Assembly (NCBI RefSeq): GCF_022662535.1
Contig: NZ_JAKQYM010000013.1
Location: 1-35,867 of the forward strand
Direction of reading: 5' to 3'
DNA length: 35,867 nucleotides
Source: Polaribacter marinus
GTDB taxonomy: Bacteria; Bacteroidota; Bacteroidia; Flavobacteriales; Flavobacteriaceae
The notes under the pieces were generated by a model, which ran no database searches, was not told where the DNA came from, and saw nothing but the letters and a program-made list of their open reading frames with translations. Below are positions 9,813 to 17,695 of this stretch, piece after piece; positions within the stretch are counted from its first letter, which is position 1, and every line of letters begins with the position of its first letter. The position numbers and the translations under genes were made by a program.

Positions 9813-12209
9813 TTAATTTCCATTATTAGGTGTAGAATTAACATCTTTCTGCTCCGTTTTAATAATTTCAGCAGTATTTAACTGAATGTTTTTTGTATTT
9901 GCAATAGCTTTTATTTTTAAAAGGATGCTTTCTCCACTTGCTATTGTTCTTCCACTTAAATCCCAAATACCAGTTCCTGGTGTATAGGTTGTGTTTGCTG
10001 CCAATACAGAACTACTAAAAGTTAATCCCGCTGGTAACTTATCTTCTACCTGAACACCAGTTGCTCCTTGTGGTCCATAATTTTTTAAAGTAAGTGTAAA
10101 CGTAATTTCATTTCCAATTTTCACAACAGATTTATCCACCTCTTTTATTAATCTTAAATCTATTTTTTTAGCAGTAATTGTAAAACTCTCAGACAAATCA
10201 TCTGCAGATAAGTTTTTATCTACTTGATCTTGGGTGTTAGACACTATATTTATAAAACTCCCTTCTTCTGGTTTATTAGGCACTTCTCCTACAAATTTGA
10301 TGGTTTTTAATTCTCCCGCATTTAAGGTGCCAACCTCCCAATTTGGTGCATTCCAAGTTCCAACACCTTGATTGACACTCACCAAATTTAATTGAGGAGG
10401 AAACACATCTGTAATAACCAAATTCGTTACTGGGTCTTTTCCAAAACTTTGAACTGTAACCGTAAACTCAATAGTATCACCATCCGTAACAGTCGATTTA
10501 TCTGCTGTCTTTTTTACCACAATATCAGGATCACAATTGTATACCGTAACAATAGGTGACGAATAAGAACAAGTACCCTCTGTAACCACAACATAATAGT
10601 CTCCTATAGAATTAGGGGTATAAGTTGATGCTGTTTCTCCTACGACAATCACACCGTTTTTATACCATTGATAGGCATCAAAATTACCAGTTTCTTCTTC
10701 CAGTACTCCCGTTGGAAAACAACCTCCTCCTGTAACTTTTACTCCCACAACAGGCACTGTATCAAAACCAGAAAAATACCCTGCCAAACCTGCATTTGCA
10801 CCAAGGCTCATAAATGTCCCTACTGCAATTGGCCCAGAAGAAGTAATATCAATTTCACCCTCTAAGCCTGTCACATAAAATGTTTTCCAATCTGACGTTC
10901 CAGTAGGAAAAACAGGTGCAGGTAATGTTACTACATTTCCATTTTGTTTTACTATAATATTGGCATTTGGTGTAATACTAGACGCAATAATTGTAATGGC
11001 TGATATATTTGTTGCAGAACCCGCAATTCGATCAATATCAGGAATTTCATCTAAGACACTTGGTAACAAGCAATTTACCGGCGCTATAAAATTCATACCA
11101 ATCGTTTGAATTTTACCAGACCCTTCCGCACCTTGTAAACATTGATAAGCATAAGCCTCTTTAGAGGTTGTTACATACATACTAGCACCTGCAGATCCAG
11201 AAGAATAATAACTTCCTGGTATCTCTAAATACTCTCCATCATTAATTGTGCCTACTAAATTTCCTCCTGCATAAACAGCTGTTCCGTTTTGTGTTCCTAC
11301 AATTATAGGAAACTCGGTTTCATTTGTTCCGTTTGCTCTTACAAAAACATATTCTCTTCCTAAAGAAGACACATCTACAGGTTGGTCTATACCAACATCT
11401 CTACTTTGAGCACCAGGTCTAATACCAACATTTAATCCTCCATTACTAATTACAATTGGTTTTGTAGCCACTAATTTTGCTCCTAACCAACCATCTGAAT
11501 TTGCTGCTGCTGCATTTTTTACAGCTTCTAAAACAAAAGACTCTCCTTTATCTAACTCTATAGTTAATGAATCATCGGTAATTCCACTTTCATTATTTGC
11601 TTTTCTAAAAACACAATTTAAATCATATCCAGAAACCGTAACAACAGTTCCGTCTTCTGTAGCCATCATACCTAAACTTGTTGTTAAGTTTACATTATCT
11701 GCTCTATTTGGTATTCCTCCCCATCTAAATTCTGTTCCTTTTGCTTTTGCCCCTTTTGATGTTAAAGAACCCGCTTGTGCACTAGACCTCCCTCTATAAT
11801 TTACATAAAATTTCTGACCTCCTGGAGCCACAATTCTTAAACCAGAATTGGTTAAGACTTTCCCTGTATTTGCATTGGTAACTAGGGTTATATTATTATC
11901 GCCATCCGCCAAACCATTACTACTATCAAACACCTTGCTAGATCCTTTTTTTAATCCAGTAATTGTTGTTAGTGGAGTGGCACTATTACCTCTATAAATT
12001 TCAATTGAAAAAGCTGTAGTTTCTGGTGTAGAAAAATACACCGCCTGCTCTTTAATTGCTTGATTATTAATTACTTGCTTTAAAGGAGGCAAGTAATGCT
12101 CACTATCTAACTGAGCGTAAGTATTTATTGAGTAAACAATAACAAATAGTACTCCAATAATTTTTCGTAAGCAATTTTTTTTTACATCATCATTATTATT
12201 CATCATCAT
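9813..12209 (-). CDS. Secreted IgGFc-binding-domain protein with Ig-like and two DUF11 domains
   Basis: The protein has 798 residues with a signal peptide of about 32 residues (IIGVLFVIVYSINTYAQ). About residues 115-480 resemble the IgGFc-binding N-terminal domain family: it has GQKFYVNYRGRSSAQAGSLTS, TEDGTVVTVSGYD, a GWLGAKLVATKPIVISNGG stretch and GTNETEFPIIVGTQNGT. Residues about 495-558 form an Ig/PKD-like domain (YQWYKNG). Two DUF11 domains follow at about 560-678 and 680-795. The domain name comes from the human mucin-like protein; in Bacteroidota it is common in secreted proteins and does not imply antibody binding. The protein starts with three consecutive ATG codons, so the exact start is uncertain by two residues. 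It is co-oriented with the other two surface genes but separated from them by 200 nt with its own signals. Confidence 0.85.
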   Translation of the reverse strand: MMMNNNDDVKKNCLRKIIGVLFVIVYSINTYAQLDSEHYLPPLKQVINNQAIKEQAVYFSTPETTAFSIEIYRGNSATPLTTITGLKKGSSKVFDSSNGLADGDNNITLVTNANTGKVLTNSGLRIVAPGGQKFYVNYRGRSSAQAGSLTSKGAKAKGTEFRWGGIPNRADNVNLTTSLGMMATEDGTVVTVSGYDLNCVFRKANNESGITDDSLTIELDKGESFVLEAVKNAAAANSDGWLGAKLVATKPIVISNGGLNVGIRPGAQSRDVGIDQPVDVSSLGREYVFVRANGTNETEFPIIVGTQNGTAVYAGGNLVGTINDGEYLEIPGSYYSSGSAGASMYVTTSKEAYAYQCLQGAEGSGKIQTIGMNFIAPVNCLLPSVLDEIPDIDRIAGSATNISAITIIASSITPNANIIVKQNGNVVTLPAPVFPTGTSDWKTFYVTGLEGEIDITSSGPIAVGTFMSLGANAGLAGYFSGFDTVPVVGVKVTGGGCFPTGVLEEETGNFDAYQWYKNGVIVVGETASTYTPNSIGDYYVVVTEGTCSYSSPIVTVYNCDPDIVVKKTADKSTVTDGDTIEFTVTVQSFGKDPVTNLVITDVFPPQLNLVSVNQGVGTWNAPNWEVGTLNAGELKTIKFVGEVPNKPEEGSFINIVSNTQDQVDKNLSADDLSESFTITAKKIDLRLIKEVDKSVVKIGNEITFTLTLKNYGPQGATGVQVEDKLPAGLTFSSSVLAANTTYTPGTGIWDLSGRTIASGESILLKIKAIANTKNIQLNTAEIIKTEQKDVNSTPNNGN

Positions 12210-12260
12210 CTAAAAATTAAATTCTAAAACAAAAGTTTACCACAAAGTAATATTTTTTTT

Positions 12261-13019
12261 TTAAAGACCTCTTTCTTTTTTAATTTTTTCGTACGCCGAT
12301 TGTATATTTTGAAATTTCTCTTTTGCTCCTTTTACATGTTCTTCTCCCAAATCCTGTACTTTATCAGGATGATATTTTTTTGCCATTCTTCTATATGCTT
12401 TTTTCACTTCCTCATCTGTTGCCGACTTGGTAATTTCTAAAATCTTATAAGCAGCATCTGAACTATTATAAAACATCGCTTTTATTGACTCAAAATCATT
12501 TTGATTGATGTATAAGTATCCTGAAATTTTTCTAATTTCTTCTACCTCGTTTTCTGTTACAAATTCATCAGCTTTAGCAATACCAAACAAAAAATGCAAC
12601 AATTGTAAACGAGAAGCATGAGACATATGTTCTCTAATTTGAATACAAACCTGACGTGCAGATATTTGTTTTTTTATAATTCCGTTAAAAAGTTTAAAAG
12701 CACTATTTGCACGTTCTTTACCGTACATGTTTACAAAATGAGTTCTTACAAAATCTAGCTCCCGTTGATCTATTCTACCGTCAGATTTTATTACGATAGA
12801 AGACAGAACTAGTAAACTCATTTCAAAATCACCAGATTTTGTATTAGAATGATTTCTATTATTTCTTCTCTCTTTTTTATAATCTATTTGCTCTTGTTTA
12901 AACTCATCTTCAGAAAAACCATCTACAAAACTACCTATTGCAAAACCAATGGCCGCACCAATTGGCCCCCCAAAAGTAAACCCTAAACCTGCTCCTAACC
13001 ATTTTGTGAAATTTCCCAT
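12261..13019 (-). CDS. TerB/DnaJ-domain protein (DjlA-like co-chaperone)
   Basis: The protein has 252 residues. Residues 9-33 are a glycine-rich hydrophobic segment (GAGLGFTFGGPIGAAIGFAIGS), probably a membrane anchor. Residues about 65-185 form a TerB-like helical domain with the characteristic KSDGRIDQRE and KADEFVTENE acidic motifs. A C-terminal J-domain covers about 190-250 with the HPD motif at 217-219, the residues needed to stimulate the DnaK ATPase. The order anchor-TerB-J is that of DjlA. No other dnaJ/dnaK gene is nearby, so the partner is not shown by context. The ATG at 13019 is close to two tandem promoter boxes. Confidence 0.9.
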   Translation of the reverse strand: MGNFTKWLGAGLGFTFGGPIGAAIGFAIGSFVDGFSEDEFKQEQIDYKKERRNNRNHSNTKSGDFEMSLLVLSSIVIKSDGRIDQRELDFVRTHFVNMYGKERANSAFKLFNGIIKKQISARQVCIQIREHMSHASRLQLLHFLFGIAKADEFVTENEVEEIRKISGYLYINQNDFESIKAMFYNSSDAAYKILEITKSATDEEVKKAYRRMAKKYHPDKVQDLGEEHVKGAKEKFQNIQSAYEKIKKERGL

Positions 13020-13038
13020 TTATTTATTTTAATTATGG

Positions 13039-13054
13039 CAAAGTTACAAAGTTA
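13039..13054 (-). promoter_or_regulatory. Two tandem -7 boxes (TAACTTTG twice) upstream of the djlA-like gene
   Basis: On the minus strand the octamer TAACTTTG occurs twice head to tail, each copy a perfect TAnnTTTG match. The copies lie 20-35 nt before the ATG at 13019. No TTG is placed correctly for -33. Confidence 0.55.
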
Positions 13055-13249
13055 TTTAGTTAGTAAGTTATAATGTAAAAAAGATTCAAAGGTTTCTTTT
13101 GCGTGAGGGATTGCAGCATTTGTTTGAGCTCTTTTTTGTTTTTCAAAAAAAGCGAGTGCGAAAAGCCCGACGATTTTTAAAATAATTGCAAAGTGAAAAC
13201 GGAGCATTTATTTTAAAAATGGACACGCCCAAAAAAAGAAAATTATAAG

Positions 13250-13257
13250 TATCTTTG
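13250..13257 (+). promoter_or_regulatory. Promoter -7 box TATCTTTG for the bacilliredoxin gene
   Basis: TATCTTTG is a perfect match to the Bacteroidota -7 element, 21 nt before the ATG at 13279. The -33 region is A-rich and lacks a clear TTG. Confidence 0.55.
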
Positions 13258-13278
13258 TAGTCAATTAAATTAAAAATT

Positions 13279-13689
13279 ATGTATCCAGAAGAATTAGTAA
13301 AACCAATGCGAGATGAGTTAATAAACGCTGGTTTTGAAGCATTATATACAAGTGAAGATGTAGAAAAAGCATTAGCCAAAGAAGGTACAACTTTAGTAAT
13401 GGTAAACTCTGTTTGTGGTTGTGCTGCAGGAACTGCTAGACCTGGAGCAATTGCTTCTTTAGGAGCAGATAAAACACCAACAAATTTAACAACAGTTTTT
13501 GCAGGAGTAGAAAAAGAATCTACCCAAAAAGCAAGAGAATTTATGGTTCCTTTTCCTCCATCATCGCCAGCTATTGCTTTATTTAAAGATGGTAATCTAG
13601 TACACATGTTAGAAAGACACCACATTGAAGGACGTTCTGCACAAATGATTGCTCAAAATTTAGCGCAAGCATATGATGAATTTTGTTAA
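13279..13689 (+). CDS. BrxA/BrxB-family bacilliredoxin (YphP/YqiW type)
   Basis: The protein has 136 residues, the full family length. It starts MYPEELVKPMRDELINAGFE and carries the diagnostic stretch VNSVCGCAAGTARPG with the CGC redox motif at Cys46-Gly47-Cys48. Family members have a thioredoxin fold; in Bacillus they remove bacillithiol from proteins. Whether this organism makes bacillithiol is not shown here, although many Bacteroidota do. The gene stands alone with its own -7 box upstream and a strong terminator 23 nt after the stop. A large minus-strand frame over it is a shadow. Confidence 0.92.
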   Translation: MYPEELVKPMRDELINAGFEALYTSEDVEKALAKEGTTLVMVNSVCGCAAGTARPGAIASLGADKTPTNLTTVFAGVEKESTQKAREFMVPFPPSSPAIALFKDGNLVHMLERHHIEGRSAQMIAQNLAQAYDEFC

Positions 13690-13711
13690 GAAAATTATTA
13701 ACATTTATATG

Positions 13712-13741
13712 AAAATCCATTCTAAATAGAATGGATTTTTT
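13712..13741 (+). terminator. Rho-independent terminator after the bacilliredoxin gene
   Basis: A 12-bp perfect stem (AAAATCCATTCT / AGAATGGATTTT) with a four-base AAAT loop is followed by a T-run ending at 13741, 23 nt beyond the stop codon. Confidence 0.85.
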
Positions 13742-13763
13742 ACTTTTATAAAAACACAAAATC

Positions 13764-14000
13764 ATGGCTTCTTTACAATCTACTTACACGACAAAAGAAC
13801 TACAAAAGAAATTAAAAACACAAAAAACATTGCTTATAATACAAAGTATTGTTGTTGTTTTTATGATAATTCTTGCTGTTTTTTCTTCTTTAGAAAACGG
13901 TATTAGTTTTCAAACTTTTTTACCTCTATTTTTTATCCCAATGGAAGTTGTAATGTTTATTGAAATTAAAAAAGAATTATCTTCAAGAGCATCAGAATGA
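13764..14000 (+). CDS. Small two-helix membrane protein of unknown function
   Basis: The protein has 78 residues: a charged N-terminus (about 1-20), two hydrophobic segments (about 22-43 and 47-67) and a charged tail (KKELSSRASE). It has no cysteine. It resembles in size and layout small Bacteroidota proteins that databases label 'redox-active disulfide protein 2', a name that would not suit this cysteine-free sequence. Its stop overlaps the start of the HD gene (ATGA), so the two are translationally coupled. Upstream, TACTTTTA at 13741-13748 is close to a -7 box. No function is proposed. Confidence 0.7.
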   Translation: MASLQSTYTTKELQKKLKTQKTLLIIQSIVVVFMIILAVFSSLENGISFQTFLPLFFIPMEVVMFIEIKKELSSRASE

Positions 14001-14656
14001 ACAAAAATACAATCATAGAAAATACCATAAAATTTGTAAAAAAAGAATTAAAAAATGCAGAAGGGGGACATGATTGGTTTCATATAGAGCGTGTTTATAA
14101 AAATGCTTTGTTAATCGCTAAAAAAGAAGATGTAGATATCTTTATTGTTTCTTTAGGTGCTTTATTACATGATATTGCTGATCCAAAATTTTATCTTGGA
14201 GATGAATCTGTTGGACCTAAAATGGCGACTGAGTTTCTTAAAAATCAAAACGCAGATTACGACACAATTACACATGTAATAAATATCATTAAGCATATCT
14301 CTTATAAAAATTCTCTTTCATCTGATAAAGAAAAATTCACCTCAAAAGAGCTACAAGTTGTGCAAGATGCAGATAGGTTAGACGCAATAGGAGCTATTGG
14401 AATTGCGCGCTGTTTTAATTATGGTGGATTTAAAAACAGGGTTTTATATGATCCTGAAATTTTGCCAAATTTAACAATGACAAAAGAAGAATATAAAAAT
14501 TCTAACGCTCCTACAATTAATCATTTTTATGAAAAACTATTGCTTTTAAAAGATAAAATGAATACCGATTCTGGAAAACAAATTGCTTTAGAAAGACACC
14601 TTTTTATGGAAACATTTTTAAAACAATTTTATGAGGAATGTAATGGTGATAAATAA
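13997..14656 (+). CDS. HD-domain metal-dependent phosphohydrolase (YedJ-like)
   Basis: The protein has 219 residues. It shows GGHDWFHIERV at 23-33, LLHDIAD at 56-62 with the His-Asp pair at 58-59, and DADRLDAIGAIGIARCF at about 127-143. These are the metal ligands and the signature of the YedJ-like HD family. Substrates of the family are uncertain; nucleotide or other phosphate esters are likely. The start overlaps the stop of the small membrane gene by four bases, and a hairpin terminator follows, so the two genes form a closed two-gene operon. Confidence 0.87.
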   Translation: MNKNTIIENTIKFVKKELKNAEGGHDWFHIERVYKNALLIAKKEDVDIFIVSLGALLHDIADPKFYLGDESVGPKMATEFLKNQNADYDTITHVINIIKHISYKNSLSSDKEKFTSKELQVVQDADRLDAIGAIGIARCFNYGGFKNRVLYDPEILPNLTMTKEEYKNSNAPTINHFYEKLLLLKDKMNTDSGKQIALERHLFMETFLKQFYEECNGDK

Positions 14657-14710
14657 GTTTAATCTATATATAATTAAAATTAATCAATATTAATTATACA
14701 AAAAACTTAT

Positions 14711-14743
14711 TTAAACACCTTTTGTTATGTGTTTAATTTTTTT
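14711..14743 (+). terminator. Terminator after the HD-phosphohydrolase gene
   Basis: An 8-bp perfect stem (TTAAACAC / GTGTTTAA) with a 10-base loop is followed by seven T residues, 55 nt after the stop at 14656. Confidence 0.7.
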
Positions 14744-14818
14744 CGCTACAAATTGCATGTAAAAAAATTAAATAGCCCTTAAAAACACCACAAACAGGTT
14801 TTCTTTCTTCAAAAAAAA

Positions 14819-15601
14819 TTAAGCCCCTGGAAAATTAGGTTTTCTTTTCTCTAAAAAAGCAGTAGTCCCTTCTTTAAAATCTTCGGTTCCAAAACACTCT
14901 CCAAATTTTTCTATTTCAACATCAAAACCGTTTACACCATCATTAAAATTTGCATTTACAGCTTTGATAGCTGCAGATATTGCTACAGAAGAATTTCTCA
15001 TAATTTTACTAGCAATTTTTTCTACTAGTGGTATTAATTCTTCTTGTGTTGTTACATAATTTACCAGCCCCCAATCTTTGGCATCTTCAGCAGAAATCAT
15101 TCCAGCAGTCATAATTAATTCCATGGCTTTACCTTTACCTACCAATTGTGGTAAACGCTGTGTACCACCATATCCTGGTATTACCCCCAAAGAAACTTCT
15201 GGCAACCCCATTTTTGCATTATCAGATGCTATTCTAAAATGGCATGCCATTGCAAGTTCTAAACCTCCTCCTAAAGCAAAACCATTAACAGCAGCAATTA
15301 CAGGTGTAGATAAATTTTGGATATAATCAAACAAGATTTCTTGTCCTTGTCTTGCTAAGCTTTCTCCGTCTTGTATAGAAAAATGAGCAAACTCAGAAAT
15401 ATCAGCACCCGCCACAAAAGCTTTATCTCCACTTCCTGTAAGAACAATTGCTTTTATTGATTCATCATCTTCTAACATCACAAAAGCTTCATTTAATTCT
15501 TCTATTGTTGCTTTATTTAAAGCATTTAACTTCTTTGGTCTATTAATTATTACTTGTGCTAGACCATTGTTTTTAGAAACTAAAATGTTTTCGAAATTCA
15601 T
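14819..15601 (-). CDS. Enoyl-CoA hydratase/isomerase (crotonase) family protein
   Basis: The protein has 260 residues, full length for the family. Oxyanion-hole segments are AFVAGADI at 61-68 and FALGGGLELAMAC at 108-120. Both catalytic glutamates of classic hydratases are present at Glu115 and Glu135 (GLPEVSLGVIPGYGGTQRL), so it most likely hydrates 2-enoyl-CoA, as in fatty-acid beta-oxidation or amino-acid breakdown. It could equally be a short-chain-specific crotonase. The kinase gene lies 54 nt upstream on the same strand, with an inverted repeat in between; there is no beta-oxidation partner nearby to narrow the role. Confidence 0.92.
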   Translation of the reverse strand: MNFENILVSKNNGLAQVIINRPKKLNALNKATIEELNEAFVMLEDDESIKAIVLTGSGDKAFVAGADISEFAHFSIQDGESLARQGQEILFDYIQNLSTPVIAAVNGFALGGGLELAMACHFRIASDNAKMGLPEVSLGVIPGYGGTQRLPQLVGKGKAMELIMTAGMISAEDAKDWGLVNYVTTQEELIPLVEKIASKIMRNSSVAISAAIKAVNANFNDGVNGFDVEIEKFGECFGTEDFKEGTTAFLEKRKPNFPGA

Positions 15602-15620
15602 TTTTATATTAATTTTAAGA

Positions 15621-15644
15621 CCTATAGCTTTATGGATCTATAGG
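15621..15644. repeat. 7-bp perfect inverted repeat in the leader of the crotonase gene
   Basis: CCTATAG and CTATAGG flank a 10-base spacer, between the kinase stop at 15656 and the crotonase ATG at 15601. There is no T-run on either side, so a terminator is unlikely; it could be an operator or chance. Confidence 0.3.
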
Positions 15645-15655
15645 CGATATTACTA

Positions 15656-17113
15656 TTATGTTTTTGGTAAAATTACTGTAAATACAGTTCCTATTCCTCT
15701 TTTTGATGTAAAAGAAATCGAACCATCATATGCTTCTATTATACTTTTAATGATCCCTAAACCTAAGCCCATTCCACTAGTTTTAGTTGTAAATTTAGGT
15801 TCAAAAATTAAGTCTTTAACATCATCAGGAATTCCTTTTCCATTATCAGAAACAGTAATTTTTACGGCATTCCCTTCAGAAAAAACCTTTACTTCAATTA
15901 ACGGATTTTCTTGCTTTTCTATAGCTTGTGAGGCATTTTTTACCAGATTAGTTACAATTCTTATCAACTGAGTTTTATCTAGATTGGCAAACAATTCTTT
16001 TTGTTGAGGATAATATTTTACTGCATTTTCATTAAAAATGTCTAAAGCTAATTTTACAACACTAATTACTTCTATTCGCTCTCTTTTTTGAGTTGGCATT
16101 TTAGCAAAATCAGAAAATGCAGAAGCAATAGAACTCATAACATCTATTTGCTGAATTAATGTTTGGCTATATTCTGCCAATTTTTCTTTAACGTTTTTAT
16201 CTTTTGGATCAAACTTACGCTCAAAACTTTGTACCGTTAATCGCATAGGAGTTAGCGGGTTTTTAATTTCATGTGCTACTTGTTTTGCCATTTCTCTCCA
16301 AGCCTGCTCACGCTCGCTTCTAGCTAATTTAGCAGCACTTTCTTCTAGTTGATCAATCATATTATTATATGCATCAACCAAAACCTCTATCTCAGAACTA
16401 GCTTTGTCTAAAATAATTTTTTCATTGCGTTCGTTTAATCGCGTTTGTTGCATTTTATCTGAAATTGTTTTTATAGAACGTGTAATATAACTTGATAAAA
16501 AATATGCCAAAACAATGGCCAACAAAAACATAAAAGCATACACAAAACTTAACCTAGAAATAAACTCTCTAAGCTCGTGCTCTATTTCTGAATTGTCTTG
16601 TGTAAACTGCAGTTCTAAAATCCCTATTCTCTTAAACTTAGGGTCGTCTATATATGAAAATGAGGATTGATAACCAATGCTATCTTCTTGCCAATCCTTA
16701 ATGATTCTATGATTAGAATTTTGTGCTAATTCTTTAAGCGTTTCTTTTGAAAGTGGCTCTACATTATTCTTTTCAAAAGCACTGGCTATAGACGACTTTA
16801 AAAGGTTTCCTTTTAAATCGTAAATAGAGATATTTAATTTATTGATAGATGATATTTCGTAAATACGTTCTCTAAAAATTTTAGCTAAATTTTCTGTATT
16901 TACAGCAAAAGTAGTTTTGTTTTTTAATTCTAATTCTATCGTTTCTTTTGTAATTGCTTCTTTACGTTCAAAGCGCTGAATATTATAATCTTTTGTCTGC
17001 TCATCATATTGATAAACAGTAACTACCAAAATTAAAATTGATGCCAATAACACCAATAAAATCATTGATAAAAAAATACGTATTCTTAAAGATATGTTTT
17101 TTAGTTTCGGCAA
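15656..17113 (-). CDS. Membrane sensor histidine kinase (NtrY-like core)
   Basis: The protein has 485 residues. It has a transmembrane helix at about 13-34, an extracytoplasmic sensor region (about 35-187), a second helix (about 188-209), a HAMP-like linker, then the HisKA H-box HEIKNPLTPMRLT with His281, an N-box NLVKNASQA (389-397), G1 DNGKGI (423-428) and G2 GMGLGLG (447-453). The H-box wording is typical of NtrY-like kinases. No response regulator gene is adjacent. The start is TTG at 17113, one base after the stop of the lipoprotein gene; the first in-frame ATG (residue 17) would cut into the first membrane helix, so TTG and translational coupling are preferred. Its signal and partner regulator are unknown. 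Confidence 0.9.
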   Translation of the reverse strand: MPKLKNISLRIRIFLSMILLVLLASILILVVTVYQYDEQTKDYNIQRFERKEAITKETIELELKNKTTFAVNTENLAKIFRERIYEISSINKLNISIYDLKGNLLKSSIASAFEKNNVEPLSKETLKELAQNSNHRIIKDWQEDSIGYQSSFSYIDDPKFKRIGILELQFTQDNSEIEHELREFISRLSFVYAFMFLLAIVLAYFLSSYITRSIKTISDKMQQTRLNERNEKIILDKASSEIEVLVDAYNNMIDQLEESAAKLARSEREQAWREMAKQVAHEIKNPLTPMRLTVQSFERKFDPKDKNVKEKLAEYSQTLIQQIDVMSSIASAFSDFAKMPTQKRERIEVISVVKLALDIFNENAVKYYPQQKELFANLDKTQLIRIVTNLVKNASQAIEKQENPLIEVKVFSEGNAVKITVSDNGKGIPDDVKDLIFEPKFTTKTSGMGLGLGIIKSIIEAYDGSISFTSKRGIGTVFTVILPKT

Positions 17114-17114
17114 A

Positions 17115-17579
17115 TTATTCTTCTTTTATTCGTTTTGTTCTCATTGTTAGCAGGTCATCAAAATCACCATCTTTATCCCAATCGCTTTTGCTTTTCCCTA
17201 AAAACCCTTCATCGGTTTGTGTTATATGATAACTCACATTTGTTGTAACATCATTATAAATAAAATGAACAAACAACGAATCGTTTTCTGCACTCCACTT
17301 ACCATCAACATGTGAAAATTTCCCTCCGTTTTTATCTGCAAACCAAGCAGAAAAAGTACCGTCAGAATTGTATTTAGATTGCGCAACTTGTGCTGAATTT
17401 TCATTAAATTCCTTTTCGTAGACATATAAAGAATCAGACTTCTCGTAGGTTGCCATTTCTATTTTTAAATAAGTAGTTTCCCAACTTTGAGCCATATATT
17501 CTTTTAATGATTGTTTTTGTTTACAACTAACAATAAACATTCCGAAAATAGCTATTAATAGAAAATTTTTAAGTTTCAC
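17115..17579 (-). CDS. Small lipoprotein upstream of the sensor kinase
   Basis: The protein has 154 residues. A lipoprotein signal peptide ends in the lipobox FIVSC with Cys19. The rest is a beta-rich domain (YNSDGTFSAWFADKNGGK, KWSAENDSLFVHFIY) resembling the lipocalin-like proteins of Bacteroidota. It ends DWDKDGDFDDLLTMRTKR. The start is GTG at 17579, the only one that gives an intact signal peptide. The stop is one base before the TTG start of the kinase gene, so the lipoprotein may supply or modulate the kinase's sensory input; that link is inference from coupling only. Confidence 0.82.
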   Translation of the reverse strand: MKLKNFLLIAIFGMFIVSCKQKQSLKEYMAQSWETTYLKIEMATYEKSDSLYVYEKEFNENSAQVAQSKYNSDGTFSAWFADKNGGKFSHVDGKWSAENDSLFVHFIYNDVTTNVSYHITQTDEGFLGKSKSDWDKDGDFDDLLTMRTKRIKEE

Positions 17580-17616
17580 TTCAAATAAGTTTTAGAGTGA
17601 CAAGATAACTAAATAA

Positions 17617-17648
17617 AAAAGCCATTACAAATACCTGTAATGACTTTT
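17617..17648 (-). terminator. Terminator between the lipoprotein start and the leuS stop, serving leuS
   Basis: Read on the minus strand, a stem of about 13 pairs (AAAGTCATTACA against TGTAATGGCTTT, one G-U wobble) is followed by TTTTTTATTTAG. It lies 48 nt after the leuS stop at 17696. The wobble pair works only in minus-strand RNA, supporting that direction. Confidence 0.75.
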
Positions 17649-17695
17649 ACTATTGTTTTCACAAACAAATTTAATGTTTTATAAAACGATGTGTT

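Noticed and set aside
9813..12209. Reading the IgGFc-binding domain as evidence of host immune evasion
   Set aside because: The domain is widespread in environmental bacteria and nothing else in the window suggests a vertebrate host.
13143..13625. 160-codon minus-strand frame
   Set aside because: It is a shadow of the bacilliredoxin gene, which has the CGC motif, a matching promoter box and a terminator on the plus strand.
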